Below are positions 31,971 through 40,327 of a stretch of DNA of 64,000 nucleotides, piece after piece. The stretch lies in the NCBI RefSeq assembly GCF_020165195.1, contig NZ_JAIUHR010000018.1, positions 56,078 to 120,077 on the forward strand, written 5' to 3'. A model generated the notes under the pieces. That model saw nothing but the letters and a program-made list of their open reading frames with translations. It made no database searches and was not told the DNA's origin. The stretch is from Mesorhizobium sp. CA14. GTDB lineage: Bacteria; Pseudomonadota; Alphaproteobacteria; Rhizobiales; Rhizobiaceae. Positions within the stretch are counted from its first letter, which is position 1. Every line of letters starts with the position of its first letter. The translations under genes and the position numbers were made by a program.

Positions 31971-33287
31971 TCACTCTTCCAGCGGCTCGGGCGGATTGGC
32001 GGCGCGGCCCTTGCCGAAGGTATAACCGGTCTCGACGGCTTTCCTGCCGAACTTGTCGCGCAACGTGTCCATCGCGCCTTCGGCAAGCGCGCGCTTGCGC
32101 GACTGCAGGTCGACCAGATCCGGCGGATCGGCCTTTTCATCGTCGGAGAGGTCGCTGACGCCGATGCCGAGCAGGCGGAATTTTGTGCCGTCTGCCTCGC
32201 GGCGCAAAAGGTCTAGCCCGGTCTGGAAGATGCGGTCGGCCAGGCGTGTCGGATCGCCGAGCTGGCGGTTGCGGGTCCGGGTCTTGAAATCCTGCGTCTT
32301 CAGCTTCAGCACCACGGTGCGCCCCGCAATGCCCGATTTCTTCAGCCGCGCTGAGACTTTTTCTGACAGGCCGCGCAGCACCGGCACCAGCTCCGCCAGA
32401 GCGGCGATGTCGGTGTCGAAAGTGGTTTCGGCCGACACGCTCTTTGCATCGCCGTCGGGGTCGACCGGGCGGTCGTCCTCGCCGCGCGACAGCCGATAGA
32501 GCCGGTCGCCCATCACGCCATAGCGGCGCATCAGATCGCCGCGCTCCATGCGCTGCAATTGCGCGATCATGCGGATGCCGTCGCGCTCCAGCGTCGCGGC
32601 CAGCGCCTTGCCGACGCCCCAGATCATCGTCACCGGCTGCGCGGCGAGGAAGCTTGGCGCCTCGGCTTCGCCGATTACCGAAAAGCCGCGCGGCTTGCGG
32701 AAATCCGAGGCGATCTTGGCCAGGAACTTGCAGTAGGAGAGGCCGGCCGAAACGGTGATGCCGATTTCCCTTTCCACCGTCTGCGCAAAGCGCGCCAGCA
32801 CCAGCGCCGGCGGCATGCCGTGCAGCCGCTCGGTGCCGGCAAGGTCGAGAAAGGCTTCGTCGATCGACAGCGGCTCGACCTGCGGCGTCAGCGCCTGCAT
32901 CAACGCGCGGACCTGGCGTCCGACGCCGACATATTTTTCCATATTGGGCGGGATCACCACCGCTTCCGGGCAGAGTTCCAGCGCCTTGAACATCGGCATG
33001 GCCGAGCGAACACCCTGGATGCGGGCGATGTAGCAGGCGGTGGAGACGACGCCGCGCCGACCGCCGCCGACTATGACCGGCCTGTCCTTCAGCGCCGGAT
33101 TGTCGCGCTTTTCGATCGCCGCGTAGAAGGCGTCGCAATCGATATGGGCGATCTTGAGCCGGTAGAGCTCTTCATGGCGGACAAGGCGCGGACTGCCGCA
33201 GCGATCGCAGCGGCGCGTCTGCGAGCGCTGGAGCGCCAGGCAGTCACGGCAAAAACCGTGTTCGGGATTGTTGACAGGAGCCGCCAT
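31971..33287 (-). CDS. dinB: DNA polymerase IV, long form with N-terminal Cys4 motif
   Basis: A Y-family translesion polymerase of 438 residues. Catalytic motifs are IAHIDCDAFYAAIEKRDNPA and VEPLSIDEAFLDLAG, and the helix-hairpin-helix region includes MIWGVGKALAATLERDG. Ahead of the polymerase is a 38-residue leader with GFCRDCLALQ and RRCDRCGSPR, two CxxC pairs that could bind zinc; standard DinB proteins lack it. The ATG at 33287 keeps this leader; an ATG at 33299 would add four residues. The C-terminus is basic, without an obvious clamp-binding QxxLF motif. No lexA box was evident upstream by eye. Confidence 0.93.
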   Translation of the reverse strand: MAAPVNNPEHGFCRDCLALQRSQTRRCDRCGSPRLVRHEELYRLKIAHIDCDAFYAAIEKRDNPALKDRPVIVGGGRRGVVSTACYIARIQGVRSAMPMFKALELCPEAVVIPPNMEKYVGVGRQVRALMQALTPQVEPLSIDEAFLDLAGTERLHGMPPALVLARFAQTVEREIGITVSAGLSYCKFLAKIASDFRKPRGFSVIGEAEAPSFLAAQPVTMIWGVGKALAATLERDGIRMIAQLQRMERGDLMRRYGVMGDRLYRLSRGEDDRPVDPDGDAKSVSAETTFDTDIAALAELVPVLRGLSEKVSARLKKSGIAGRTVVLKLKTQDFKTRTRNRQLGDPTRLADRIFQTGLDLLRREADGTKFRLLGIGVSDLSDDEKADPPDLVDLQSRKRALAEGAMDTLRDKFGRKAVETGYTFGKGRAANPPEPLEE

Positions 33288-33364
33288 CGCTGCGAACATA
33301 AAGAGAACAAACGCAATGGTACGACAGCGCAGCGCCGGCAACAAGCTTGGCCTGGGGAGAACGC

Positions 33365-33940
33365 ATGAGCACGACCATAGCACCGCTGACCCCTGAGCGC
33401 TGGTCCGATTTCGAGGACCTCTTCGGCAAGCAGGGCGCCTGTTACGGCTGCTGGTGCACGCATTTCCGGCTGGCGCCGGCGGAACGCCGCGCCAGCGACA
33501 AGGAGCGCAACAAGGACCTCATCAAGGCGCGAATCGAGGCCGGTCCGCCGCCGGGACTTCTCGCCTTCGAGGACGGCAAGGCCGTCGGCTGGATGCAGGT
33601 CGGCCCGCGCGCCGACATCCCCGAGTGGAACAATCAGGGCAGGGGCTCGGCGCCGGTCGATCGGGCCGATGCCGACGACCCGACGGTCTGGGCGATCTCC
33701 TGCTTCTTCGTCCGCGTCAAGGCGAGGGGACGAGGCATCACGCATCGCCTCGTCGAGGGCGGCATCGCCTTCGCCCGCGAGAACGGCGCGAGGCTGCTGG
33801 AAGCCTGCCCGATCGACCTGTCGCGCGATTCGCGCTCGATCGGGCTTTTCGTCGGCTCGTCGCGGGTGTTCGAGAAGGCCGGCTTCGAAAGGCTGGTGGA
33901 ACGCAAGCCCGGCCGGCCGCTGATGCGCTTGGTGCTTTAG
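33365..33940 (+). CDS. GNAT family N-acetyltransferase
   Basis: The 191-residue protein has a GNAT core: LLAFEDGKAVGWMQVGPR as the central strands, ISCFFVRVKARGRGITHRLV as the acetyl-CoA-binding strand and loop, and SRVFEKAGFERLVER near the end. A Cys-rich N-terminal patch, ACYGCWCTHFRL, is notable and common to one GNAT subgroup that begins with a WSDFEDLFG motif. The acceptor is unknown. It is divergent from dinB, with 77 bases between the chosen starts. Confidence 0.85.
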   Translation: MSTTIAPLTPERWSDFEDLFGKQGACYGCWCTHFRLAPAERRASDKERNKDLIKARIEAGPPPGLLAFEDGKAVGWMQVGPRADIPEWNNQGRGSAPVDRADADDPTVWAISCFFVRVKARGRGITHRLVEGGIAFARENGARLLEACPIDLSRDSRSIGLFVGSSRVFEKAGFERLVERKPGRPLMRLVL

Positions 33941-34038
33941 CCGGATGCGCTTTTGGCCTACAGTCGGCGTCTTGCGGCTGTAACGCTTCTTGCCTACCAG
34001 AAGCATAAATCATTCTTCCGGGACCACGGAGAACCAAC

Positions 34039-35616
34039 GTGAAGCGTATTTTGCCACTTGCCTTTGCCCTTGCGCTCAGCGCGCCCACCTTTGCGCAGAC
34101 TGTGGACAGCCAAGGCGCCAAAGATCTGTCCGACAATCTGGCGCGCTATTTTGGCAAGCAGGCCTTCGACAAGGGCGTGCTCAAGGTTTCGGTCGAGGGC
34201 GACGCCTACAAGATCGCGCTCGACATCAAAGCGCTCGTCAACGCGCTGCCGGAGCAGAAGCTCCTGAAATTCGACATGGCGCCATACGCGCTGATGGTGA
34301 AGCCGCGCAGCGACGGATCATGGGATGTCTCGTCGAATTTCTCGCAGGGCGCTTCCTTCGAATTCGACGGGCCGGAGGGCCGTCAGAGCATGGAGTTCAC
34401 GATCAAGGACGGCAAGTTGACCAGCGTCTACGATCCGGCCCTTGCGGCCTTCACCAGCGCTACCAGCTCATTGGCCGGGATGACCATGACGTCGCGGGAA
34501 GCCAAGCAGCAGGCCGACGTCTCGACCGGCGCCGGTACCGCCACCGTTACCGCGACCAAGTCCGCCAATGGCGGCGTCGACTTCACCGCCACGCAAAAAG
34601 TCTCGAACTTTGTCGAGATGATCAAAGTCGATGATCCCGAAAAAGGATTGAACTTCCCGCTCACCCTGAAGACGCCGGAACTGTCGGTGGATGCGAACGG
34701 CAAAGGTGTGCGGACGAAGCCGCTGCTCGACCTGCTTGCCTTTGCCGTGGCCAATGAGGACCAAGCAAAGCTCAAGGCGAACCAGGCCGAGTTGAAATCG
34801 CTCATGCTGGCTGCGCTGCCCATCTGGGAAAGGATCGAGGGCAATTACGGCTTCAAGAATTTCGAGGTGGAGAGCCCTGTCGGCAAATTCGGGGCCACGC
34901 AGTTCAGCACCGCATTCGGCATGGACGGCGTCTCCCAGAACGGCAAGGTTGATTACACGATCAAGGCCACCGGTCTGACAATCCCGCATCAGACCCTGCC
35001 TGAATGGACGGTGCCGCTGTTGCCCACGGACATCGACCTGAATTTCGGCGGCGCCAATATCGATCTCGACACGATGGCGAAAAAGGCGATCGAAGCCTTT
35101 GATCTCAATAAGAATCCGCCGCTCTCGGATGAATTCGGCAAGGCTCTGGTCGCCGATTTCAAGGCCAAGGATCCGAAGGTCGTCATCGGACACAGCACGG
35201 TGAAGAATGGCGACATCGAGCTCGCGATGGAAGGCGAGATGACGTTTCCCGGCGAAAAACCGGATGCGAGCGTCACCGTCGACGTCGCCGGCTACGACAA
35301 GATCGTCGACGCCCTGAAGGAAGGGGCCAAGAGCGATGAGCAAATGGCGCAGGCCTTCCCGTTTGCACTGGCCGTCAAAGGCTTCGGCAAGACGCTGCCG
35401 GACGGTCGCCTGGAGTGGGTGATCAACACCAAGGCCGACGGATCCCTCACGGTCAACGGCGCGATGCTGAAGGGGCCGGATGCCACCCAGGACGGCAGCT
35501 CCGGCCAGGATGACAATTCAGGCGATGACGGCGCGAACGGAACCGACAACTCAACCGGCGGCGACAATTCGGATGGCGGCGACAATGGCGGGGCCGGCGC
35601 GAAGCTGCAGCCCTGA
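34039..35616 (+). CDS. Large secreted protein with acidic low-complexity tail, function unknown
   Basis: The 525-residue product has a signal peptide ending LSAPTFA before QTVDSQ. The mature part is a long series of beta-like segments, such as VDFTATQKVSNFVEMI and DIDLNFGGANIDLD, reminiscent of periplasmic lipid-associated or DUF2125-like proteins, though I cannot assign a family. The final 45 residues are almost only Asp, Gly, Asn, Ser and Thr (GDDGANGTDNSTGGDNSDGG), ending in KLQP. The GTG at 34039 has GGAG seven bases ahead. The gene stands alone, followed by a family B repeat. Confidence 0.8.
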   Translation: MKRILPLAFALALSAPTFAQTVDSQGAKDLSDNLARYFGKQAFDKGVLKVSVEGDAYKIALDIKALVNALPEQKLLKFDMAPYALMVKPRSDGSWDVSSNFSQGASFEFDGPEGRQSMEFTIKDGKLTSVYDPALAAFTSATSSLAGMTMTSREAKQQADVSTGAGTATVTATKSANGGVDFTATQKVSNFVEMIKVDDPEKGLNFPLTLKTPELSVDANGKGVRTKPLLDLLAFAVANEDQAKLKANQAELKSLMLAALPIWERIEGNYGFKNFEVESPVGKFGATQFSTAFGMDGVSQNGKVDYTIKATGLTIPHQTLPEWTVPLLPTDIDLNFGGANIDLDTMAKKAIEAFDLNKNPPLSDEFGKALVADFKAKDPKVVIGHSTVKNGDIELAMEGEMTFPGEKPDASVTVDVAGYDKIVDALKEGAKSDEQMAQAFPFALAVKGFGKTLPDGRLEWVINTKADGSLTVNGAMLKGPDATQDGSSGQDDNSGDDGANGTDNSTGGDNSDGGDNGGAGAKLQP

Positions 35617-35627
35617 ACGCTCGCACT

Positions 35628-35731
35628 AAAGCGCGTCGCGATCTTTCAGATTCGCTCCATGCGCTTAGGGTCTTGATTTTACGCATGTCTTTATCCCGAA
35701 ACCGGTTCCCACTTTCGGGAGACATGCTTTA
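35628..35731. repeat. Intergenic repeat, family B, copy 1
   Basis: The element runs from AAAGCGCGTCGCGATCTTTC to the end TTTCGGGAGACATGCTTTA. It has a strong inner palindrome, with TCCCGAAACCGG and CACTTTCGGGA folding together. A second, shorter copy lies at 38864-38942. The right end overlaps the HAD hydrolase gene: its TAA stop (35729-35731) is inside the repeat, as if the element had inserted at the gene's end. Confidence 0.8.
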
Positions 35732-36382
35732 AAGCCCGAGAGCGCTCGCGATCTTTGGTGCTGCCTCACGCCAGTCCTCGACCGAGATGATGTCTTCCGG
35801 CGTCGGCGGCAGGAAGGCGCGCAGCGAATTGTCGGCCATCAAATGGAAGAGGTACGCGTCCGCGATGGAATTGCGCGCCGAGATCAGGTTGGAGGGCTGG
35901 TCGTCGACGAAGGCGACCGGCCGACTTTTAAGGCCGCGCAGTTTGGCAATGGCCGGTCCCTTGGCCATCTCCGTCGTCAGAAGCGGATAGTTGAGCCCCA
36001 ACGCATCGAGATGCGCGCGGCGCACGGCGCGGTGCTTGTGCGGCATGGCGGTCAGCATGACGATCTCGGCGCTTCGGCCGAGCATCGCCAGCGCATCCGC
36101 AGCGCCCTCGGTGATGCTTTGCCAATCCGCCTGGGCGTCGAAGAATTCGCCAAGCAGCGCCGTCACTTCCGGCTGTTCGATCAGACGCCCGGTCGCCGTT
36201 TCGGCGATGTTGCCGGTGAGGCGGAAGGATGCCAGCGTCAGTCCGAAGCCGCGCGTTTTCAGGAAATGGGGGAAGGGCCGGACGAATTCGAGCACGACAT
36301 CATCGACGTCCAGCACGAGCAGCGGGCGATCGTCGGCGGCAAGCTCTTCGATCTGCCGCGCCGTCTCGGGATCGTCGCTCAT
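35729..36382 (-). CDS. HAD superfamily hydrolase
   Basis: The 217-residue protein has the haloacid dehalogenase motifs: LLVLDVDDVVLEFV (motif I, aspartates near residues 24-27), VMLTAMPHKH (motif II), a Lys in EMAKGPAIAKLRG (motif III) and VAFVDDQPSNL (motif IV). It is probably a phosphatase acting on a small phosphorylated molecule; the substrate is not predictable. Its ATG overlaps the stop of the DUF3572 gene as ATGA, so the two are coupled. Its stop codon lies within a family B repeat. Confidence 0.87.
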   Translation of the reverse strand: MSDDPETARQIEELAADDRPLLVLDVDDVVLEFVRPFPHFLKTRGFGLTLASFRLTGNIAETATGRLIEQPEVTALLGEFFDAQADWQSITEGAADALAMLGRSAEIVMLTAMPHKHRAVRRAHLDALGLNYPLLTTEMAKGPAIAKLRGLKSRPVAFVDDQPSNLISARNSIADAYLFHLMADNSLRAFLPPTPEDIISVEDWREAAPKIASALGL

Positions 36383-36678
36383 GTCGAACGCTCGTGATCG
36401 TCGTTGCCGAGCGGAAGGGCGCGCAATGCCTTGCCGACGGCGGCCGGAGGCGTGCCGGTCTCCTCGGCGAAGCGCAGCAGCGTCGGCTCATGAGCAAGGA
36501 TGAATTGCAGGACGCCGGCAAGGAAGCCGGGCTCCGCGGCAGCCCTGCGGATCGAGTTTGCCTCGATGCCGGTGATCGCCAGAAAGCGGGGCAGAAGCTC
36601 CGGATCGGCGGCGACGAAGCCCAGCGCCTTGACAGCAATGGTTTCCGCTTCCTCGCGCATTGACGCTGCGTTCGCCAT
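36379..36678 (-). CDS. DUF3572 family protein
   Basis: The 99-residue product contains the family pattern EEAETIAVKALGFVAADPEL, LLPRFLAITGI and FLAGVLQFILAHEPTLLRFA. It is helical and probably cytoplasmic; the function is unknown. The ATG at 36678 has AAAGG seven bases ahead and gives the usual length; an upstream ATG at 36801 would add unrelated residues. It is divergent from divK, a neighbour relation I recall from other rhizobia. Confidence 0.82.
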   Translation of the reverse strand: MANAASMREEAETIAVKALGFVAADPELLPRFLAITGIEANSIRRAAAEPGFLAGVLQFILAHEPTLLRFAEETGTPPAAVGKALRALPLGNDDHERST

Positions 36679-36918
36679 CACTACCTTTGGAATTGTGGAT
36701 TTTTTCGAGTCTCCTTCCGCAGTAACGGCAAGCGTCGCTTGCGGCAAGCCTCCGCTCTCTCCCGTACAACGTCCGAAGGTGGAATTGGTGCAGCTTTCCA
36801 ACCTTCGGTTTCCGTTTCGTCAATCATATTGGGCTAGAGTGGAAAAGGGTTGGGTGCGGTCCGAAGGGGACGCATTGCGACGGCCCTCGGTTTCGAGGGC
36901 GGTCGGGACGGAAAACTG

Positions 36919-37290
36919 ATGGCTAAGAAGGTTATGATCGTCGAGGACAATGAGCTTAACATGAAGCTCTTTCGGGACCTCATCGAAGCCAGCGGTTACG
37001 ATACGGTTCGCACACGCAACGGGCTGGAAGCGCTGGATCTGGCGCGCCAGCACCGGCCGGACCTCATCCTCATGGACATCCAACTGCCCGAGGTCTCCGG
37101 CCTGGAAGTGACGAAATGGCTGAAGGAAGACGACGAGTTGCATTCGATTCCGGTCATCGCCGTTACCGCTTTCGCCATGAAGGGCGATGAGGAGCGCATT
37201 CGCCAGGGCGGCTGCGAGGCCTATATCTCCAAGCCGATCTCGGTCCCGCGCTTCATCGAGACGATCAAATCCTATCTGGGCGACGCCTGA
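36919..37290 (+). CDS. divK: Single-domain response regulator DivK
   Basis: DivK is a cell-fate regulator of alphaproteobacteria, phosphorylated by DivJ and PleC. The 123 residues are one receiver domain: acidic pocket VEDNE, phospho-acceptor Asp53 in LILMDIQLPEVSG, Thr in VIAVTAFAMKGD and Lys in YISKPIS. The sequence and the gene order divK-pleD identify it. The ATG at 36919 is the first in-frame start that begins MAKKVMIVEDN; longer readings add unrelated residues. It is followed by pleD 31 bases later. Confidence 0.96.
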   Translation: MAKKVMIVEDNELNMKLFRDLIEASGYDTVRTRNGLEALDLARQHRPDLILMDIQLPEVSGLEVTKWLKEDDELHSIPVIAVTAFAMKGDEERIRQGGCEAYISKPISVPRFIETIKSYLGDA

Positions 37291-37321
37291 TGCCCGAGAC
37301 CAGCAGAACCGGAGTTTTGAG

Positions 37322-38695
37322 ATGACTGCGCGGATCCTCGTCGTCGACGATATCCCCGCCAATGTGCGGCTGCTGGAGGTTCGGCTGCTTGCCGAGTATT
37401 TCGAGGTGCTGACGGCCAATAACGGCCCGGATGCGATCGAAACCTGCGAGAACGGCAAGGTCGATGTCGTGCTGCTCGATGTGATGATGCCGGATATGGA
37501 CGGGTTCGAGGTCTGCAAGCGCCTGAAGAGCGATCCAGCGACCTCGCATATTCCCGTCGTCATGATCACCGCGCTCGACCAGGTTTCGGACAGAGTGCGC
37601 GGCCTCGAGGCGGGCGCCGACGATTTCCTGACCAAGCCGGTCAACGACCTGCAGCTGATGACGCGCGTCAAGAGCCTCGTCAGGCTGAAATCGCTGACCG
37701 ACGAGCTCAGGCTGCGCGCCTCGACCACGCGCAACATCGGCATCGAAGAGCTTCTGAGCCGCGATTTCACGACCGAAGACGCCAAGCCGAAGGTGCTCCT
37801 CATCGACGAGCGCAAAACTTCCGTCGAACGCATCCAGAAGATGTTGCGCAACAGCGCCGAGCTCGACGTCGCCACCGATCCGAATGCAGGGTTCTTCCAG
37901 GCGGCAGAGACGCCTTACGAGTGCGTGCTGATCTCGACCGCCTTCTCGGACTTCGATGCGCTGAGGCTCTGCTCGCAGCTGCGCTCGCTCGACCGCACCC
38001 GCTTCCTGCCGATCATGCTGCTCGCTGACGAAGGCGAGGAGGGCCGCATTCTGCGCGGCCTGGAGCTCGGCATCAACGACTACCTGATCCGGCCGATCGA
38101 CCAGCATGAGCTGACGGCGCGCCTGCGCACGCAGGTGCGGCGCAAACGCTATAACGACCAATTGCGCGCCAGTGTCGCCCAGACCATCGAGATGGCTGTA
38201 ATCGATGGGCTGACCGGGCTGCATAACCGGCGCTACCTCGACAGCCATCTGCAGACGCTGTTCGATCGCGCCGTGGCGCGGCGGCGGCCGCTGTCGGTGA
38301 TGATCACCGATCTCGATCGCTTCAAGTCGATCAACGACACTTATGGCCATGACGGCGGCGACGATGTGCTGCGCGAATTCGCCAGGCGGCTGCGCAAGAA
38401 TGTGCGCGGCATCGATCTCGCCTGCCGGTTCGGCGGCGAGGAGTTCGTCGTGGTGATGCCGGATACCGATGGCGCGGTCGCCGAGAAGGTGGCCGAGCGC
38501 ATCCGCGCCGAGATCGCGCAGGCGCCTTTTGCGGTCGGCAACGACGGCAAGACGATCGAGGTCACGGTCAGCGTCGGCGTGTCCTCGCTGCTGAAAGGAA
38601 CCGACAGCGTCGCGGCGCTGATGAAGCGCGCCGATCTTGCGCTCTATGAAGCCAAAAGCGGCGGTCGCAACCGGGTCGTCGCCAAGGCCGCCTAG
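37322..38695 (+). CDS. pleD: Response regulator diguanylate cyclase PleD
   Basis: PleD makes cyclic di-GMP at the differentiating cell pole when phosphorylated. The 457 residues form REC1 (about 1-120, Asp53 in VVLLDVMMPDMDG), a degenerate REC2 (about 150-270, LLIDERKTSVERI, missing the acidic pair pattern) and a GGDEF domain (about 290-455). The active site is CRFGGEEFVVVMP and the inhibitory site RGID lies five residues ahead, so product inhibition should be intact. GGAG lies eight bases before the ATG at 37322. Two repeats follow its stop. Confidence 0.97.
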   Translation: MTARILVVDDIPANVRLLEVRLLAEYFEVLTANNGPDAIETCENGKVDVVLLDVMMPDMDGFEVCKRLKSDPATSHIPVVMITALDQVSDRVRGLEAGADDFLTKPVNDLQLMTRVKSLVRLKSLTDELRLRASTTRNIGIEELLSRDFTTEDAKPKVLLIDERKTSVERIQKMLRNSAELDVATDPNAGFFQAAETPYECVLISTAFSDFDALRLCSQLRSLDRTRFLPIMLLADEGEEGRILRGLELGINDYLIRPIDQHELTARLRTQVRRKRYNDQLRASVAQTIEMAVIDGLTGLHNRRYLDSHLQTLFDRAVARRRPLSVMITDLDRFKSINDTYGHDGGDDVLREFARRLRKNVRGIDLACRFGGEEFVVVMPDTDGAVAEKVAERIRAEIAQAPFAVGNDGKTIEVTVSVGVSSLLKGTDSVAALMKRADLALYEAKSGGRNRVVAKAA

Positions 38696-38697
38696 GC

Positions 38698-38775
38698 TGT
38701 GTTGATATTCAGGTGATGCCGGCCTGCGAACGATAGTTTCCTGCGCTTCCGGTGCTCACGTACTTTTAAATGCGC
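38698..38775. repeat. Intergenic repeat, family A, copy 2 with extension
   Basis: TGTGTTGATATTCAGGTGAT and the next nine bases (38698-38726) match the tadC element at 26 of 29 positions. Instead of the right arm CTGAATATC, this copy continues with CGAACGATAGTTTCCTGCGC and an imperfect palindrome whose ends are CCGGTGCTCACG and GCTCCGCTCCGG (about 38750-38785). It begins three bases after the pleD stop and may serve as its transcript end. Confidence 0.65.
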
Positions 38776-38863
38776 TCCGCTCCGGCCTTCGCCGGCCGAA
38801 GCCCTCACAAGTGTCTCCGCTCTATGAAGGCTATGGCCGGCGTAGGCCGGTTCTCAGAAACCA

Positions 38864-38942
38864 AAAACGCGTCGCGATCTTTCAGACCCGGCACGCGCCT
38901 GTCTTTGTCCCGAAACCAGTTTCCACGTTCGGGAGACATGCT
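38864..38942. repeat. Intergenic repeat, family B, copy 2 (internally deleted)
   Basis: ACGCGTCGCGATCTTTCAGA at the left and GTCTTTGTCCCGAAACCAG with CGTTCGGGAGACATGCT at the right match copy 1 at 35628-35731. About 25 bases of the centre are missing. The CCCGAAACC/TTCGGGA hairpin is kept. Confidence 0.7.
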
Positions 38943-39631
38943 CGGCAAAAAAGGCCGTCGATTCCCGGCTGTCCCAACAGGGTTACGAGTTTACCTTAAC
39001 CCAAGCGATTCGCGAGCGGTGGTTAAGAAATGGTTGATTTTTATAAGGTCTTGCGCAAATCTGCGACGCATAGACAGACGACGAGGCCGGCGCGAGGGTA
39101 GACTAACCGGCTCGATCCAAAAATACCCCATGATGCTCAGGTCCGCCGCATCTCCTGGGTCCGTGGGGTCGGCCGGCCGGCGCTGGCACATAGTGGCCTC
39201 CTCGTACCGCTGCCAACCGCCGACCGGCCCCCGATTTTCCAAAGACGACATCAGGTTTCCAGCCAAAGCCCGGTATTCCGGGCCTTCGCAGACTTGAAAC
39301 GCGCCGTCGTTGACGGGGCTATGAAGAATTGCCCGATCGGATAGATCGAAGACCGCGCGGGGTCACGCCCGGTCGCCGCTGAGTGGTGTTTTTGGCTGAT
39401 AGACGCCAGGCAGCCTCACGCCCTCTCACAATTTGGGCGCGACAGCGACCGAGCCGTTCGACCCGTAGTATGCCCGATCCGCTCCCCGAACCAGGCATCC
39501 CGCTGATATCGGACCACTCACAATGCGGTATTGAGCCAATCGCCATCGAGACGCGGGCACACGCAAATCTAGGTTTCTTCAAGCCGGCTAATCGTTTGAT
39601 CCACGTCAATGAGCGCCGGGTCCTGCCTCTC
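38943..39631. other. Non-coding stretch after pleD with no supported gene
   Basis: About 690 bases separate the family B repeat from the promoter-like sequence at 39632. Open frames exist on both strands (for example 39383-39652 plus and 38991-39266 minus), but none has a ribosome site, a plausible protein pattern or a coding-like third-base bias. A hairpin GCCCGG/CCGGGC with loop TATT lies at 39268-39283; read on the minus strand it is followed by TTTGG. The stretch TTACCTTAACC near 38990 and GGTTAAG near 39016 resembles CtrA half sites. I see nothing firmer. Confidence 0.5.
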
Positions 39632-39637
39632 TATAAT
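39632..39637 (+). promoter_or_regulatory. Perfect -10 box TATAAT ahead of the membrane-protein operon
   Basis: TATAAT at 39632-39637 matches the sigma-70 -10 consensus exactly, which is rare in this GC-rich sequence. The -35 region at the right distance (around 39608-39615) is poor. A transcript starting near 39644 would have a leader of about 43 bases before the ATG at 39687, with a strong ribosome site. Confidence 0.35.
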
Positions 39638-39686
39638 GGCAAGCTAAATTAGCAAATAAGGAGAGGGTAAGGGAAGGAGCCAGTCG

Positions 39687-40327
39687 ATGGAAATCACCAC
39701 TCGCGATCTCATGACGGTGCTGCACGGAATGGGTTTCGGTGCCCTTTTCATGCTCGCATTTTCCGGCGCGATTGCCGGTCTCTACAGAATGTCAGCGCCA
39801 GGGGCGCCGCCAATGAGCACAAGGGAACAGTCTCTGCTCAACTTTTGGCTTGTTGCGATGGTGGTTCTCTCCTGGCTCACGGTGTTCTCCGGCGCCTACA
39901 GCGTCTATCCATGGTATCGCGCCATTCCGCCTGCCGGGTAACCGATCTTTCGAACTATCCGCGCAGCCTCCTCCTGTCGAGCCCAAGAACATCTGAGTGG
40001 CATTCCCTCGGCATGGAATGGAAAGAGCATGTCGCTTGGCTGGCGCCAATCGCAATGACCATGGTCGCCTACGTCACCATGAAATATGGACGGGCGATCG
40101 TTCAGCATCGGAACATGCGTATCTCGGTCTTGGCTTTCGCGGTCGCGGCGTTCGTCGCGACGGGCGCAGCCGGCGCACTGGGTGCGTTCCTCAACAAGTA
40201 CGCTCCCGTCCGCGGCGGCCAATCGATCGTGTTGATACAAGGAGAGCAGCCGGAGGGTGCCCAAGCGCCAGCCCAGACACCTGGAGTGCAGCCGCCGGCC
40301 GCGCAGCCAGAAGGAGAACAGCCATGA
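39687..40327 (+). pseudogene. Four-helix membrane protein gene with an apparent one-base frameshift
   Basis: From the ATG at 39687 (AAGGAG seven to ten bases ahead) the frame gives 84 residues with two membrane helices, ending YPWYRAIPPAG and a stop at 39939-39941. In the next phase the protein continues smoothly: VTDLSNYPRSLLLSSPRTSE, then EWKEHVAWLAPIAMTMVAYV and another helix AFAVAAFVATGAAGALGAFL, with a Gln/Pro/Ala tail, to the stop at 40327. Adding one G to the GGG at 39937-39939 would join both parts into about 213 residues. The end overlaps the next gene as ATGA. It may be a real mutation, a programmed slip or a read error. I do not recognise the family. Confidence 0.7.

Noticed and set aside
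38770..39297. 175-codon plus-strand frame after pleD
   Set aside because: It runs through the family A and B repeats and has no ribosome site; composition looks non-coding.
39383..39652. 89-codon plus-strand frame before the membrane-protein operon
   Set aside because: No ribosome site, no hydrophobic or domain pattern, and it covers the TATAAT box.
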